In this document: positions 44,694-58,598 of the stretch, piece after piece | Layout: every line of letters starts with the position of its first letter | Numbering within the stretch: position 1 is the stretch's first letter | Source of the DNA: Ancylostoma caninum | Lineage: Eukaryota > Nematoda > Chromadorea > Rhabditida > Ancylostomatidae | NCBI GenBank assembly: GCA_037903475.1 | Contig: JBAJFG010000197.1 | Coordinates: 744,001-808,000, forward strand | DNA length: 64,000 nucleotides | Reading direction: 5' to 3' | The notes under the pieces: model-generated | Databases searched by the model: none | What the model was told of the DNA's origin: nothing | Seen by the model: the letters and a program-made list of their open reading frames with translations, nothing else | Made by a program: the position numbers and the translations under genes

Positions 44694-47600
44694 CTCGGCC
44701 CTCTGTGGGCTAACGGACTATATAAGTCCGTTTGCTTTCCTTTGCACCATTCTCACTGTAGTCTTCCCCGAAAAAGAAAAACGACAGAACAAAACAGAAT
44801 TAGCGGAAATTTCTCCATATCTAGGGGGAATTGTTGTGGTATGTACTTGAACTTCCGTTTTTCGTTTTTGTATACATTTTAGAGCTACATCTTTTTGGAG
44901 TCAACCAGCCCAATCAATTTGTTCCTGCGTGAATGTTTACCTCGTCAGTTGCTGTCTACGTAAATGATTTACTCAGAATTTCCATCCAACGAATAACTTG
45001 ATACCTATGAATACCTAATTTGAAGACTACAATCGCATCTGACATCGCTCTGATGTGGTTCCTTGGTATTTTTCATGTACTTAGGGACGTTTTTCTGCAT
45101 TTCGTTTTAATTTCCAGGAAAAAGGTTAGCTACTGGGGTTTCACCTCATCCCACCCTGTATTATTACTTAACCTATGCTTCTGCAGAATTCATGAAGTAA
45201 CACGAAAATGTCGGTAATCTTTCGCCTGATATCCGTGATCTGTCTAAGCAAAACCTTCGTTCCAGTCGTCCAATGCTGAAGTAAACGACTGAAATAAGGT
45301 TATCGCATATGCATTTAAATATTAGATTAGTCCGAAATCTTGCACCAAACTTTTTTTCAAACAACCATAAAGCTCTTGTTCGTTAATGGAACCTGGTCTG
45401 CAAATTTTTATAGTTGGGAGGTAGTGGAACATTTTATCACACTCTATTGTCAAAGAATTTCCATTCAAGACCAAGAAATTCTGAACCGAAAAATAAATAT
45501 TGACTAATTAAGACTTGTAGACTACGTAGACTCCCAACTACATACATGGGTCATGAGAGCACCAACGAAGGGAAAAATAAGAAAAAAAAACACCATCATA
45601 GAGGCAGGGTGATCCATGCGATCTCCGTTCTCCGAATTCACTTCATGGAGATGAGCGCCATCAGAATGTTCTACTACCTCCGCAATAAATCCTGAATTTA
45701 GACGTTTGTCTCCTTTACATTGGTTGGGATACGGTATCGCAGCGATTTGCACTTAGCGCCATTGCGACCGGATGTGAGCTACGCCTACATCTTCGCATGA
45801 CACCGGTGACAGATTGAATTTCATGGCTTCTGGAATCGAGACATATATTAAAATCAGGCCAAGAGTGAAGAGGAGCCAGGCAGCGGCTGTTCTGGTTCTT
45901 CTCTTGGCAACACTTGCTAATCCAGTTGCGTTTCCGCTGCTTTATCCCTCAATCACTTTTTCTTGTATTTTTGTATGTCATTGAAGAAAATATGCAACCT
46001 TATCTGGCAGAACTTCATCAAATTGTCTTTTAATCTGGCTGCGCGAAGTTTGAAAGTCTGTAGTTAAAGTATTGTTTTGTTTTAGTTTTGTTGAAGCGCA
46101 AAAGTTCACTTCAATTTGAACGGCTACTCCATCCAATCATCCAATCGCTCTTTATTTTTAAACACTTTAAATTTTTCGTTTTTCTGCCTCTGTTTCCTTC
46201 CACGACCTTGTTTCGACCTACCAAATTTGGCCTTCGACTTATTCATTTCACCAAGAGGTCTTACGCGAACAAAGGTCCATTTCATCGGGTTTATTTCTAT
46301 AGTTGGATGGACTGTTTTTATTGAATATTTTTGGTAGAGTAAACATAGGATGCTATGCATGGAAGTATTTCCTACACATACGGCTTCCGCATGAGAAATA
46401 ATACGAATTTTACCAAATTTATGTGGGAGAGTCACTACCAATTACCTCTTTCCAAAAATTTCATCATCTTTTTCATATTGAAGAGGGGTTGTTTTTGTTC
46501 GTAATGTCTCTGGCTCGAAAAACCTTACACTTTGTAAACAATATTTTCTTACATAATATGAAATCTAGGATTACATAACCAGTGAGAGGAAGCCAGAGTT
46601 TACAACGAACAAACATATGTATGTGTATGTTTCTAGCATATTTTGCCCCCTGTTCTCTATTCTCTGTGCCAAACAAGGTGTCAAAGAATGGAAGTACATA
46701 CGTGCGTGATTATTGTCCATAAAATGAAGGATAAACTATTTTTTCTACCCGAATCACACGACTTCTAGTCTTCTTCGCTATGTTCGCCAGCAAACACTCT
46801 GAGACACTCATTTCTCCGCTACGAACTAACGTTTTGTTCGAATTTCTTCTGTTCTAGTTGGAGGCAGTAACAAGAACGAAGCAGAAAAATGGGTCAAATT
46901 TTTGATTCATGACCTTTGCTGCAGGAGGCTATTACGCTGAGCTGCTGGTCGGTAAACATTTGAGACGATAAGACATTTTTCCGTGCGAAATCCAAAATGT
47001 CTCTAAGAAAGCCGTTTTGCTTGAATCATTCGAAAAGAAGTAGAAGTGCCATTTTCTTCGTGTCCGTGACCTTTTACTCAGTCGTTCCAACTGAATTTGA
47101 GAGAACGAATAATGCTTCTCTGTGCTCACTCAACATCCATTGAGCTGATCCGCTCTGAAAAAGTAATATTTTAAACAGAAATGCTTGTCGAATTAACCTA
47201 GGAACTAGTCTAAGAAATCTAGAATCTACATACGGGGTGTTCGAAGTCAGATAGTCAAAACTGTCGGGTCAAGACGTACGCCGCGAGGCGACCGCGCTGC
47301 ACGCGCATGCTTTTTACCAAAAGGTTGTTTCTTCAAATTCGGCGAACTAAATGGTGTCGGTGACCACCTTTTCACAGCATGTCGGTTGCAATATCATTCA
47401 CCAGTCCCACTCAAGCCTAGAAAAGTTGTCTATCCTCACGCGTTATCTATTTTCACGTAAAAGTGCTCGTAACTTCAAAGGTTGCAGCCGCGAGGCGCTC
47501 ACGAATCGACCAATCACAGACCAGCAGCGTACCTCTTGTCACGCAGCCAAAACTGTCTAAACGAAGGACATTCAGTTATACAAGCAAATTTTTCGGGTAC

Positions 47601-49525
47601 CTTCTTCCTTTCCTGTATTAGACAGTGGTTTCGTAGATTTTGTTTGCCTTGGAAAGGGGGTTTCGTAGATTTATTTTGCCTTGGAAAGGGTGTTATAGAG
47701 ACAAACTTTTTTTGCCGAAAACTGTTTCTCTTATGCACTATTTGCTCTTGTCGTTTCCAGGTTGTTAAATTAACATGCTTTTGTCGTTTCTAGGTTGTTA
47801 AATTAACATTCTTCATTCACGGCATGTCAGTTTACATACATAGCTTGTGTTTTTAACTATTAAGGGTTTCCTACTCATAGCTCTAAAGGTGAGAAATTTC
47901 GGAGGAAAAGAAATGAATCACTTCGGTGGCTCTAATACTCCCGACTCGGAATTTCTTTTTTAACTTTTTTCCGTTCTAAGAAAAGTTAGCTTGCATATCT
48001 TCTGATCTGTCGAGTACGTTATACGTAGTTCACTGAAGTTGCTACTGAGAAATGAAGCATGAAAAGCCTAACCAGCTTCCTTCCATTTCTCCTCTAAGAA
48101 TATGATCCCTAAAAAGAAGTGGAATGAACAGTTGCAAAGTATCTTGTCTATTGGTGTCGCTGCCCCGAGTACTGCGATAATAACGAAGTCTGAAAAGCAG
48201 GAAGACCTCTGAAGCGTAAATTCACATGTGCTCCTGAATCATTCACAAGATCAATGTCTAGGACGTTGTTGCCACTCATCTCTTCGCTCTGGACATGTAT
48301 TCACCCACAGGCAATCGCATTCAAGAGAAAACGTATTTCTTTTATTCAGGAAAAGTTCCTTCATCCAGCCTATTAAAAATAACATCTTTCTGACGTTAAG
48401 GGCCAAACCACGTTTCAATGATGACCAAATTGGTATCACGGAGCTTGTTCTTTTTGCATTTTGACCTAATCATCCTTGTAGTTGTGTGAGAAGCTTGGGA
48501 AGCAAGGAACGAAAGAGGATGGTCTTCTAAGGAGGATCGTAGCGTAATACGTTTTTCGGCAGATGTTCAACTTTAATGGCTGTCTTTTTTTCCCTTTTCT
48601 TTCTGTGTTCTGCTCGAAATAGTGTTATTACTATGGATCAATGTACAGCAAGTCTGTGATACAGTTTCATGTAGGATCTAAATGCACCATGATCTCTACT
48701 AATCATGAAAACATGTGTGAGTCTTAATGTACGTATAGGTAGGTGTACGTCAGAACACATCAAGCTAAGCTACGTACAAGCAGGTCATCTTAAACGCAGA
48801 TACTTTATCGAAAAACTGAAGGCTAGCAAACAATGAAACGTAAAATCCGTAGACCTCTCTTTTCATCAAACGCCTAGGTTCTCAAAAAACCTACACAACT
48901 TATTCTAAAAATTCCGAAAATTAAATGAGGTTTGAATTCAAGGATAAGCGGAATACATAAGTACTAGCAGCAGAAAGTTTGGCTCACTATTCACCTCAAG
49001 TTATTGCATATATTTGGTTCAGATGATTATTCAAACTATTGGCCTCATCTAATCAGACACCCAAAGAATGCGTAAGCATCAGGACTTTGAGAACAGATCT
49101 ATTCTAGTATTATGAATAGTCGGAAAGATAAGAAACCACTGAAATATTTATGAACTGCTGAGGGTGTTCCACGTGTTTGCTTTGTGAAAGAAATTCTCCC
49201 TGAATGCCATCCTTCTGCCCGACGTCGCAGGTTTTTGCATTCTCCATCTGCATGTCTTCAGAAGCTCCTCAAACATGGTCTTAGGATGTCTACATATGGA
49301 GGCACCACTGCCGTTGTTTATCATCGTTTGTGCCATAGTTCAGGTGCCTTGGCACTGAGTCATGGAAAATCCCTCACAATTCGATTTCAGAAAATCTTTA
49401 TCATTAGTATTACTGCAAGTCTTTACTGCAATTCGCAGCACGCGTTTTTATGATTTATTCCGGTCAAGAATTATTGTTATATTTTGTTCACAGGCATTTT
49501 GTCATCTTGCTCTCCTCGAGTTTGT
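44694..49525. other. Intergenic, no supported gene
   Basis: Apart from the hairpin at 44712-44732, only short frames and AT-rich sequence are seen. Two near-identical short direct repeats (TTGTCGTTTC-AGGTTGTTAAATTAACAT) lie at about 47748-47773 and 47780-47808. Confidence 0.35.
44712..44732. other. Short perfect hairpin
   Basis: AACGGACT and AGTCCGTT arms (8 bp) with a 5-base ATATA loop, just outside the 215-bp TIR element. Function unknown. Confidence 0.5.
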
Positions 49526-49533
49526 GTAACGAG

Positions 49534-50434
49534 CAGGGCGCAGCACCAGGTGGTCATTGACCACCAGGACTTAGTAGCGTCCTGCAGATTCAGGGGGCTT
49601 AGCACCAATGTTCGGGGCGTAGCCGACCGGTAATCGTCTACTGATGTTAGACACAAGCAGATTTCAGAGAAGCACGTCTGGGGGATCATCAAAATCGTGG
49701 CTGAAGATCACTGTCGTTCAACCATTTGTTACATCCCTACCCTGCACTCTGGTGCGCTCCAGTGATAATCAGGTGTTGCTCAACCTGTAGAAAACGTATC
49801 ATGTTGGAATTCTGACTCTAGATGCGCACTATACCAACAAGTATCCCCCCAAAGTATCACACTTCGTTTTTGAGAAACCGTCATCGTTTTCGAGAAAAAA
49901 ACCGTCATTAATGGTCAAAAAGTGGTTTTTGACCATTTCTTGACCATTAATGACAGTTTTTTCCAAAAACGAAGACGGTTTCTCAAAAACGAAAGATGCC
50001 ACTTTGGGGGAGAGTTGATACCACCTAGGCGCATTTCTTGGAGTTGACAGCGTATCGGAACCCTTCTTCAAAAAAGAGAAATTTCCTGGAAAAGTTCCCG
50101 GTTCGAGACAAAAACACGCTCCAATGACAGTTTCTTGTATCTGACAGGTCCTACAACGAGTTTCAACGAGTTTAAGCGGGATCAAACAGTTCCGTACCGA
50201 GATCGGTTTTTCGAGGATTTTAGCTTGATTTTGAGATTATTTGGGCGCTAAATGGTACGTATTTCTTGCTGAAACACCACTCATCGTCTCACTAACGCTT
50301 ATTTAAGTCGTTTTTTTAGTGCTATCAGCTTTTTCTGAAAGAATCCTAGCGTGTAGGTACTTAGTAGCTCATTTCGGAATCCGACTGGACTTAGTACTCC
50401 CCAACCGACACCGACCACCTAGTGCTGCGCCCTG
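49534..50434. mobile_element. hAT-superfamily MITE, 901 bp
   Basis: The TIRs are CAGGGCGCAGCACCAGGTGG at the left and, read inward, CAGGGCGCAGCACTAGGTGG at the right. The exact octamer GTAACGAG flanks both ends (49526-49533 and 50435-50442). An 8-bp target duplication with CA..TG termini is diagnostic of hAT. No transposase frame is present. The interior contains a long palindrome (49831-50024). Confidence 0.9.
49831..50024. repeat. Long palindrome nested in the hAT MITE
   Basis: Arms of about 85-90 bases flank a very small centre near 49922. Examples are CTTCGTTTTTGAGAAACCGT against ACGGTTTCTCAAAAACGAAA and CATTAATGGTCAAAAA against its complement. The right arm has a local duplication of GACCATT. 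Pairing ends in CCCCCCAAAG / CTTTGGGGG. A strong RNA or DNA hairpin is expected. Confidence 0.85.
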
Positions 50435-50442
50435 GTAACGAG

Positions 50443-53400
50443 CAAGCAGGGAGAGATGCTTTTGGTCCACATAAAATCCACGTAAGATTCTGCGAAAAGC
50501 ATGCAATTCTGCAAATAGAAACGCAAAAACAACATTCAGATGCGCGTTGACGACTTTTCTTTAGCTAAAATTTGCTCAAGGAGCTCCGCACGTTTCCGCT
50601 ATAGGAGGGCCTGCATGTGCAGCTCTCGTCTCCTTTTACGCTTCACAGATCCTGTGGTTCTTCACGCTTTCGAATAGCTAAGGTTTCCTTCCACTTCTCA
50701 TCTGAAGAAGTAGTCGGATCGTTGGCTTCCTCTCGCTCTTTGCACTCTACTTATTATTATTCGTGTAACATGTCTGTACTTTCTTACGGTAAATGTAAAT
50801 GAACACCGTGAAGGTGTAACCCGAATCTACGCAGTTTTTATGCGGTCAGTAATTAACGGCATACTTTCACAAAGTGAAAGTATCGGAAGAATAGCAAAGA
50901 AAACGAGCTACCGCGACATTTGATCCCACCGCGTGTTCGCCATGAATCTCTCTTTTTTCCCGGTGGGTGTGTGAATACCAAACCAACGAAATACCTCTGT
51001 TTTCATCCAGGCTCGACGTCACGGAGCTTCTTCTGGGAGTCATTTGCGTGATAATCTTGATTCCTTCGTTTTGGTCGAAAGACTCAATGGATTGCCGGAA
51101 GAGAATACATTTCTAAACCCATCTGTCCAGAACTTCACCTCTAATTCTCGTTTGCTCTCACCATGCCATGCTGCTCTGCACATTTATCCATGTTTTTGTT
51201 GTAAAAATAGTTTTGCAAGGGAGCAAAAAATCCAACCGTTGAGTCATTCAAAATGGCAAATTCTGCTCTCCTTCTTTCCTCTATGGGGAAGCTGTGCAAT
51301 TGCAGTGATGCGCTAGCTCCACTCCACTCAAAAAACAACTCTGGTATTTATTACTGAACAGTTATGCATAGATAGAATACCATGAGAGAATATAGGAGTT
51401 TAAATAGATCTTCCAAACTTGTATTATTATTAATAACAACTAATGCATTTGTCAATTCAACAAATTGGTCGTAGGGAGGGATTGTCAGGCTGGCGGCTAC
51501 CTAATAATTGAAACTTCGCTCCTATGTAGTTTATTCATTTCCAACCGCGTGGGTAGTGACACCCTCCACTGTCTATCACCTTATCTAAGCGGTTATATTC
51601 ACATGTGAGTTTGTGAAGTTTCACACCCTATTTTCCAGCGCTAGCATTTCCTGCGTACTTGTGCTCTTTTGATGCGGATACCTTCTCTTCACTTTTCCCC
51701 AATTTGTGTTTCCCTAAAATGACAGGTGGTAATGGCAGGCAGGTTATAGACTGAAGTAACTTCTTTTCGGTGCTTTTCATGGTGACACTCTATTTTCTCT
51801 ATTTTTCTCTATCTCTCTTTTTTTCTGGCGCTCTTGCATGTGCATCAAATAGTTAGATATTATAAATGAATAAATAAATAAACGTCACTAATCATCAGTC
51901 CACAATGACGATCACTGAAAATTCTGGAATAGCTGAAATAGAAGCCTCAATGTTGTTATTTAGTAAATGATTTTACCCTAGATTTTCATGAACCTATTCA
52001 CATTTATACTTATTTAAATTTGCTTCATATTCCGCAGCTTTGGCGATCACTGGGATAAAATCTAACTGACTGTGAAGTTTTCACTCCAAATTCGGACTGA
52101 TTTTTGGAAGTCACGCGCCATTGAAAAAAAATGTGTGCAAACTCCTTACAAGGTTATCGGACGCTTGCGTACTAGTCCTTCAATCATATTCAGTTCAAAC
52201 AATAAGTTGGCCAGCGCTACCAAAGAGGGGCGAGCCAGAAGATGTAATTTCATGCCTCAACGAGCTCTACATACAAAAGAGCGAGAAGCTCTCTGAGTCA
52301 TGTGAGACTTCTTCTACCAGTTTTTGTCGTATTCTAAGTGGCTTTAGCCTTTCCATTTGACATTATCAATATATGCATTGCATTTTCCTCGTTTGAGTAC
52401 TTACAAGTAATACAATCATACTTCATTTACGCATTTACCGCGCGGTGTTCTGAACACATAGCAGCTGTGCTTTGAATGCGCAGAGTGCTAGGAGACTTAC
52501 AGTTGAATTTACAGAGGAGAAGTACTTTGTTGAGTTGATTTGTCTCCATTGTATGCTTGTCCCAGATGTACAGCTTGGAAGCAGTTCGTCATGTGATATT
52601 GTTTTCCTTCATCGGTAGTGCTATCCACAGAATTTTTATCACGCACATTTACATATCATTCTTTATCATCTCTTCTTTTCTAGCTGTTCCCAAAGGATTT
52701 CCTTCAAATCCATCGCTTTTGGAACTCCATTTCATCTTTAAAGTATCATTTGTATAACCTCACACTGTGTAAGTTCAATTTAAAGAAGCGCCAAACATGT
52801 TCCTCCAACCAGCGATTAGCTCTGTCCCAACTTTTTTTTTTTCGTACTGGGACTAAGTCGGCTATTGCGATGAAATTGCATAGGGTTGATCTCCTCATTT
52901 GAATAGCGAAGGTTCACCCTAGGTTTTGTGGCCTAGTTAGTCAGAGCGCACGCTAGTTCACTTTTACGTACCCTATGTCTGCACAGAAAACGCTCACTTA
53001 GAAGTACAGTTTTCCTTCATAAAGTCTCTAGAATACCGTCTTTGTCTTTTGACAAGAACGAGGCAATTGGATATCATGCGGGACCATGTTCTCTCACTGT
53101 CTTATGTTCGACAAAACACTGTATCTCTCCTGAACGTTCACAGAAATGGACAAGAATTCTTTTAGTCCAGACAGGCTTAGTTCTCCTAGCAATCTATGAA
53201 ATATTCAATGAGGGCGTCTGGCTTTCTCCGAACTGAAGGAATTTCTTACCGTATTCACGTTATGCACTACAAGTAAGCAGGTGGAATCTGCCAATGTCTA
53301 TTATTCGTGAACGCACACGATAAGGTTCTATACTTTCCATAAGGTGGACGGTTTTCTTTTCTGGTAAAAAGTTGGCATTCGCGAGACCGAATGGAACCTT

Positions 53401-54655
53401 TGCGACTTACCCAGAAGGGAAATGTGAGGTTTTCATTCACTCGGCCTCCGCAACGTGTCGCTTTTTTTAATCAACGATTTTTGGTACCGTGTCACGATCT
53501 TGGAAATTTTAACGTACATACATGTATACGTGTGCAGATTTTCGTGTTTACTCCTCTAATGCTCCTTCCGGGAAATTCTTCTCTACAAGCAATTTATCCT
53601 TACGTCGTGGTCCTCCTGCGCTGTGAATGAGTAGTTATTTTACCCGGGCGGGTAAATAAAAAAGTTTCAGCAGCAGGCAGTAGCTGGAACGGAAGCAGAA
53701 TCGCCGCTCACCGCCCTTATATTTTCATGAATCAGGCCCTCGTATGAGTACAGTGCAAAGGGGACAAACATCATAGATCACTAGAATTGCTATGAACTTG
53801 TTGAGAAATATGTGGCTCGTTAGGCCGCGAGGGTCCCCCATCAGTTATCGACCAACTCCAAAATATTCGCTGAACACACCTTCTCATGTGTCTAGACAAT
53901 CCCTATTGCGTCATGTAGCTTCCTTGTAGGATCCAGCTAATCCATGCTTCATCCATGCGAGCAATCCCTAATCTTGATCAGCCCATTCTTCTTGTGCAGA
54001 ATAACATTTCCATCTTGAATTTTGGTTTTCTACGTGTGTCCACCGCTTCCATCCACAGGAAATCGCGTCTGATTTGTTTTAAATTTATAACTTCACTCCT
54101 GATAAGGCTGAAATTCTATGTTTTGTGAGATAATATGCTAGCTGATAAACTCAATGGATGAAGGCATAGAGATAAGAACTTCCCTTCGTGCTTTTATACG
54201 TTTTTTTTTTCGCTCAAATGATGAAAATGTCTGATTCGATAGAATTTAGTAACTAGTTGTTCGGAACACAAGTAGGCTTTCATCAGTATATGATCAAGTC
54301 AAATGAGATATGAGAGTTCATGAGACGAGTTTCGAGATCTCTGACTCAGCTGTGCTCAAATTACCGGTAAGGTGCTCTGAATTGTTCATTTTCCCTAGAT
54401 ACTCTTCCAGCTCTTCCGAGCTCGAATCCATTGAACGATGACTAATCAAACCAAAAATAGTCATATAGCCAGCATAGGTACGAAATTATAGGAGGCGCTG
54501 GATGCGAAATTTGGTCTGCTAGCCTGGTTTCTCTCGGTAATGCATCTATGTTTCCTAACCCTGGTGAAACCGCCATTATAAATGAGTTCGCTGCACGACC
54601 TGGAAGTTGCACTTGCTAGAACTGTACACAGACTACACACCAACACCTACTAAGC
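50443..54655. other. Intergenic, no supported gene
   Basis: AT-rich with short frames. The segment at about 54480-54560 resembles 38490-38570 (shared GGAGNCGCT and TGCTAG blocks), suggesting an old dispersed repeat. Nothing else stands out. Confidence 0.35.
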
Positions 54656-55063
54656 CTAAACGCAGGGGCCCATCTCAAATTCATGGTTGAGATAATCGCA
54701 GATTCTGCATCTCTTCGACATGCTGAATCCAGCGGTATAGCTCAAATGGCTCAAAGTGGTCTTTAAGCCCGTTTTGGAGGACCAGGTCTGTAACAGTTTG
54801 CTAACCCGGGTTGACTTGTGAAGCCATAGATTTTCTCGATGGAATACGCCAAGACTCGTTCGCTAACGCTGCACCCTAGACAGGCAGCGAGCACAATTTG
54901 GAGCGATCCGCCTCTGAGCTCCAAAATTGTAGTTCGACTTTTTCGAAAACGGGACTTTCGTCGCTTTTCAACCTGATGTACATTACTGGGATCAACATGC
55001 CGAGATGGTTTAGGATATGTCTATGCCTTCAACAGGCGCAATGAAGTGGGCACCTGCCTTTAA
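54656..55063. mobile_element. TTAA-type TIR element, copy 4 (408 bp)
   Basis: The right end CACCTGCCTTTAA and the left end CTAAACGCAGGGGCCCATCT form a decayed TIR. The interior matches copy 5 (56842-57256) in inverted orientation over nearly its whole length, for example GGAGCGATCCGCCTC and CGCCAAGACTCGTT. Non-coding. Confidence 0.7.
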
Positions 55064-56841
55064 CTGAGGTCCAGAGGTCTAGTTGACAATGCTTTTCTGC
55101 AGCATCTGCCTCAATTCTATAGCTTTTCACCTGGTTAGTGTTAATCCACTTGCTACTACATACCTATAGCTCAAGTAAAGGTGCTGTCCTCCACTGTGAT
55201 CTGGTGGTATCTCTATTTTTTCAGACATCTCCCAGATAACAGATGTTCTTCCTGTAGCCAGTGGAACTCACTACGGGTCCTAAGCTTTGTATTTTCATAT
55301 CTTTTGATTTGAAAAATCTACATGGAGGGGTCACTGTTGCTAATGGAGCGCATCACTTTAGACGCTGTCATCTATTCATTTCTGATCCAAATACATGGTG
55401 GGCTATAAATGCGGAGATATGCCGTGTCAGCTCCGACACAGGACCCAAGATACCGAGTGATGTCGCTGACCGTGGCGCTCAAATGGTTGGGGTTCAGGTC
55501 ATCCAACATTTTTCGAAGTGCTTGCTCAACTGATCCAAATTCAGGAGAGGTTATTAACGAGCTCTAGTCTCGGGTATCACCAAAGTCTATGTACATACTA
55601 ACCCTTTTGATTGAGACCAAAGCAAATGAGTGGTTATTCGGTCAATCCAATGGCACCTAAAATATATTTTTGACTGAGTCCTGAATCACACACGACTTGT
55701 AGGTCAGAGCAGTGTTCCGGTCAAACATTGCGATAGGACATCTCAGCTGAATTTACCTTCAAGGCAAAACAATTTTCTTCATAGGAGAAGCAAGCGTTGT
55801 TACGGTATTATCCCACCCTGTATAATAGAACAGCTCATGCAGAATCGTTGCGAATTTCATAAAATGTCGTGGTCCTCTTAGATGGAAGCAGCACTTGCTT
55901 CGATATTGTGATTTACTTACAAGGTAATAAGTCTGGCTGTAATTATCGAATTCTGATAGTAAAGCAAAGACGCCCACAAATCCTTGCAAGTGAATACTGC
56001 AGCAGAATTTGAGTCATCCTAACTCTTGGCAATCAGGAAGCCATAGGAGCCATTGTCTGCTGGTATATTCCATGTAGGAGACGTGGTGCTTCACTATTGA
56101 CTTCATGAAAGCTCCAATATAATGCATCATGCACCATATATCTGACTGTGGACAATTCTTGTGTTTATTTATTTGAAGGTGTTAGAAAACGTTCATGCGG
56201 TAGACAACATATAGTCCGTTGAATTGAGCTCTTGAGAAGAAATACACGTAAAATTGAAGTAGCACTTGAGTTCTTACAAAAAATCACAGTGCTCAATCTG
56301 ATTGTGAGTGCAAATTTTCGTCGGCATCAGAGCACTGGTTCTGAGTTCCGTGGCCTTAGCCTTTCTCACCCGTGGCGCAATTCTGGGTCGAAATTCCGGT
56401 CGTAGGATAATTATTTAAATCCTGTCTCCGCTTCAAGATATGTACTACATTCCCTAAACCTAGTGTTAAGGAAGATTTTCCTGTTGATTGGTTCAAATAT
56501 GGAGACCCGTTAATGCTCACATGTGACAAACGTATACGCTAATTCTGCTCGCGAGTTCCCTGGTATGGAGCGGACAAGTCTATTTTTGACATTTTTTGTG
56601 GAATAAATTTGGATGGGATAAGCAAACGGGATGTGGGTATTTCTGGGCTGTACCATCATGTAGTTTCGTGCAAAACCTATTTGTAAAAGGACACAATTAC
56701 GTTGTGGGAAATGAGATGTACTTCCTGTTAAGGGGGATTTCATCCAAATTCCCTCTCGCAGCAGCGGCGCTCCGTACCTCAAGAATTTGTCACGAAAGGT
56801 TTGACACAAGTTGTAGATTTCTTGAAATTGGTTGGTGTTGC
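55064..56841. other. Intergenic, no supported gene
   Basis: Short frames only. The longest (about 90-99 codons) have no recognisable motif. Confidence 0.35.
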
Positions 56842-57256
56842 TTAAAGGCAGAGGGCCACCTCATTCTGCCTGTTGGTTTTATCAACATATCCTAGACCTT
56901 CTCATAATGTTGATCACTGGGATGTACATCAACAGGCACAGAAGCGACGAAATCCCCATTTTTGAAAGGCCCGAACTGGATAAAAATTTGGAGCCCGGAG
57001 GCGGATCGCTCCAAGCTGTGCTAGCTGCCTGCCACGGCTGCCGCGTCGGTCAACGAGTCTTGGCGTGTCCAATTGATAGGATCAACGGCTTCACATGTCA
57101 ACTCGGGTTGGCAAACTGTTACCGACCCCGTCCTGGAAGACGGGTTTATAGACCATTCTGAGACAGTTTATGTATACCGTTGGAACCATCGCGCCGAGTA
57201 GATGCAGAATCTGCTGTTAGCTGAACTTCGAAAATGAGGTGGACCCCTGCCTTTAA
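56842..57256. mobile_element. TTAA-type TIR element, copy 5 (415 bp)
   Basis: Left TTAAAGGCAGAGGGCCACCT and right GAGGTGGACCCCTGCCTTTA, both bounded by TTAA. It is paralogous to copy 4 in the reverse orientation, so the two define a subfamily of about 410 bp distinct from the 1.3-kb one. Confidence 0.8.
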
Positions 57257-58596
57257 GAACATGTGGCTAAGCCCTCTACTGCTCAGGTCAGCCAAAACTT
57301 GTATCGCTCTCAAAAACCTTTTCGATTAGGCTATTCCTTCTAGCCACGATATACATATAGGCCCATTTCCGAAAATTAAATAAATTATTGCACTGCACGA
57401 AGTTACTCTCAAAAAGGCTTAAGTGAAATATTATTCCAAGAACCAACGGCGGTTTTTAAGAATGATAATGATTTTGATATAGAAAACATGCATGCACCCA
57501 AGAAATTTATTATTTCGCCAATTTACTTTCAAATTTAGGTGAAAATTTCTGGTTAGAAAAATTACATTTCCACGCTTTTCTGCTGCGTACCTAGAGAAGA
57601 AACGGAACTTGATCAAACTTGTAGATACATTCTGAAACTTCTAGGTATCTGTACCACCCTAGGAATGGCACCTGTGCCGATTCTTGCAGTGGAACATGTA
57701 CCTTTTCGGGCTCTAATAGGTAAACACACCTTGCTTCAGGTAAAGATATCATACCTGTACCACTCTGCGCTGTCCACGTGTGCACTTTTCCTGCACCTGT
57801 ACCGGGAATTTTTCGGTCACAAATAATTAATGTAGGCCTGTACCGATAATTGCAAGATACTGCGCTGGGCCAGTCCCGGGTCTGCATACGTGTTATCTGC
57901 GGTACTCTTCGTATATTGGAGTTTCATTGGGTTTATTTCAACAAAATTCTCGTTACTTCAAGGTTTTGGGGCGGCACGGTGACCATAAGTTTCCGAGTGC
58001 GGAAAAGATATTACAGCATATTAGCATATGAATATGGTATTTCTGCTGGAAAACGGTGACTTCTCCCGCTACTCCCATCTCTTTCATCTCCAAGGAGGCT
58101 GAGGAATATTTTTAAGAGTTTTCAAAAGCTCAAAAATACCTTGTGGATGAGCACTTGCAGCTCAGTGGTAAGAGAAGCCCTTCCGCGCACATACTCAGCC
58201 ATCCACGAGTCTTGGTCGGTTAATTGATTCCAGAGCAGACCGGAAGCATGAAGCACTGGTTTGGTTTTATCGGGTGGCCTAGCGGGTAGTACTACTATGA
58301 CTCCCAGGTGAAGACATTACGTGGCACATTCCAAAGGAGATTGGTTAACATCGACCATTTTATCAGTTTTCCTCTACTTTATAAAATAAGCAGAAACCAC
58401 TAGTTAGCATAGGTAAATCTTTATGTTGAACGGCATCCAAGATTGCTAAATTCTTTGCTGGTCAACTATAGCAGATACACATAGCTGAAAAGTTGACCGA
58501 TGAAGAATTCATCCATTTTCAGGTGTAGTTCAACATAAAATCTAGGTGAAGTAAAATTGGCGAAGATTTGACAAGAAACGATCATGGAGCCTAAAC
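57257..58596. other. Intergenic, no supported gene
   Basis: GTAC/GGTACAGG-rich stretch at 57640-57860 gives a 98-codon minus frame of repetitive appearance. A tRNA-D-arm-like CAGCTCAGTGGTAAGAG at about 58158 lacks a matching B box. Confidence 0.35.
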
Positions 58597-58598
58597 TA

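Noticed and set aside
52925..52975. tRNA-like TGGCCTAGTTAGTCAGAGCG
   Set aside because: No B box or acceptor pairing.
38490..54560. Similarity between 38490-38570 and 54480-54560
   Set aside because: Only patchy blocks agree by eye. Not enough to define a repeat without alignment statistics.
58155..58235. tRNA-like A box (CAGCTCAGTGGTAAGAG)
   Set aside because: No B box at suitable spacing and no cloverleaf.
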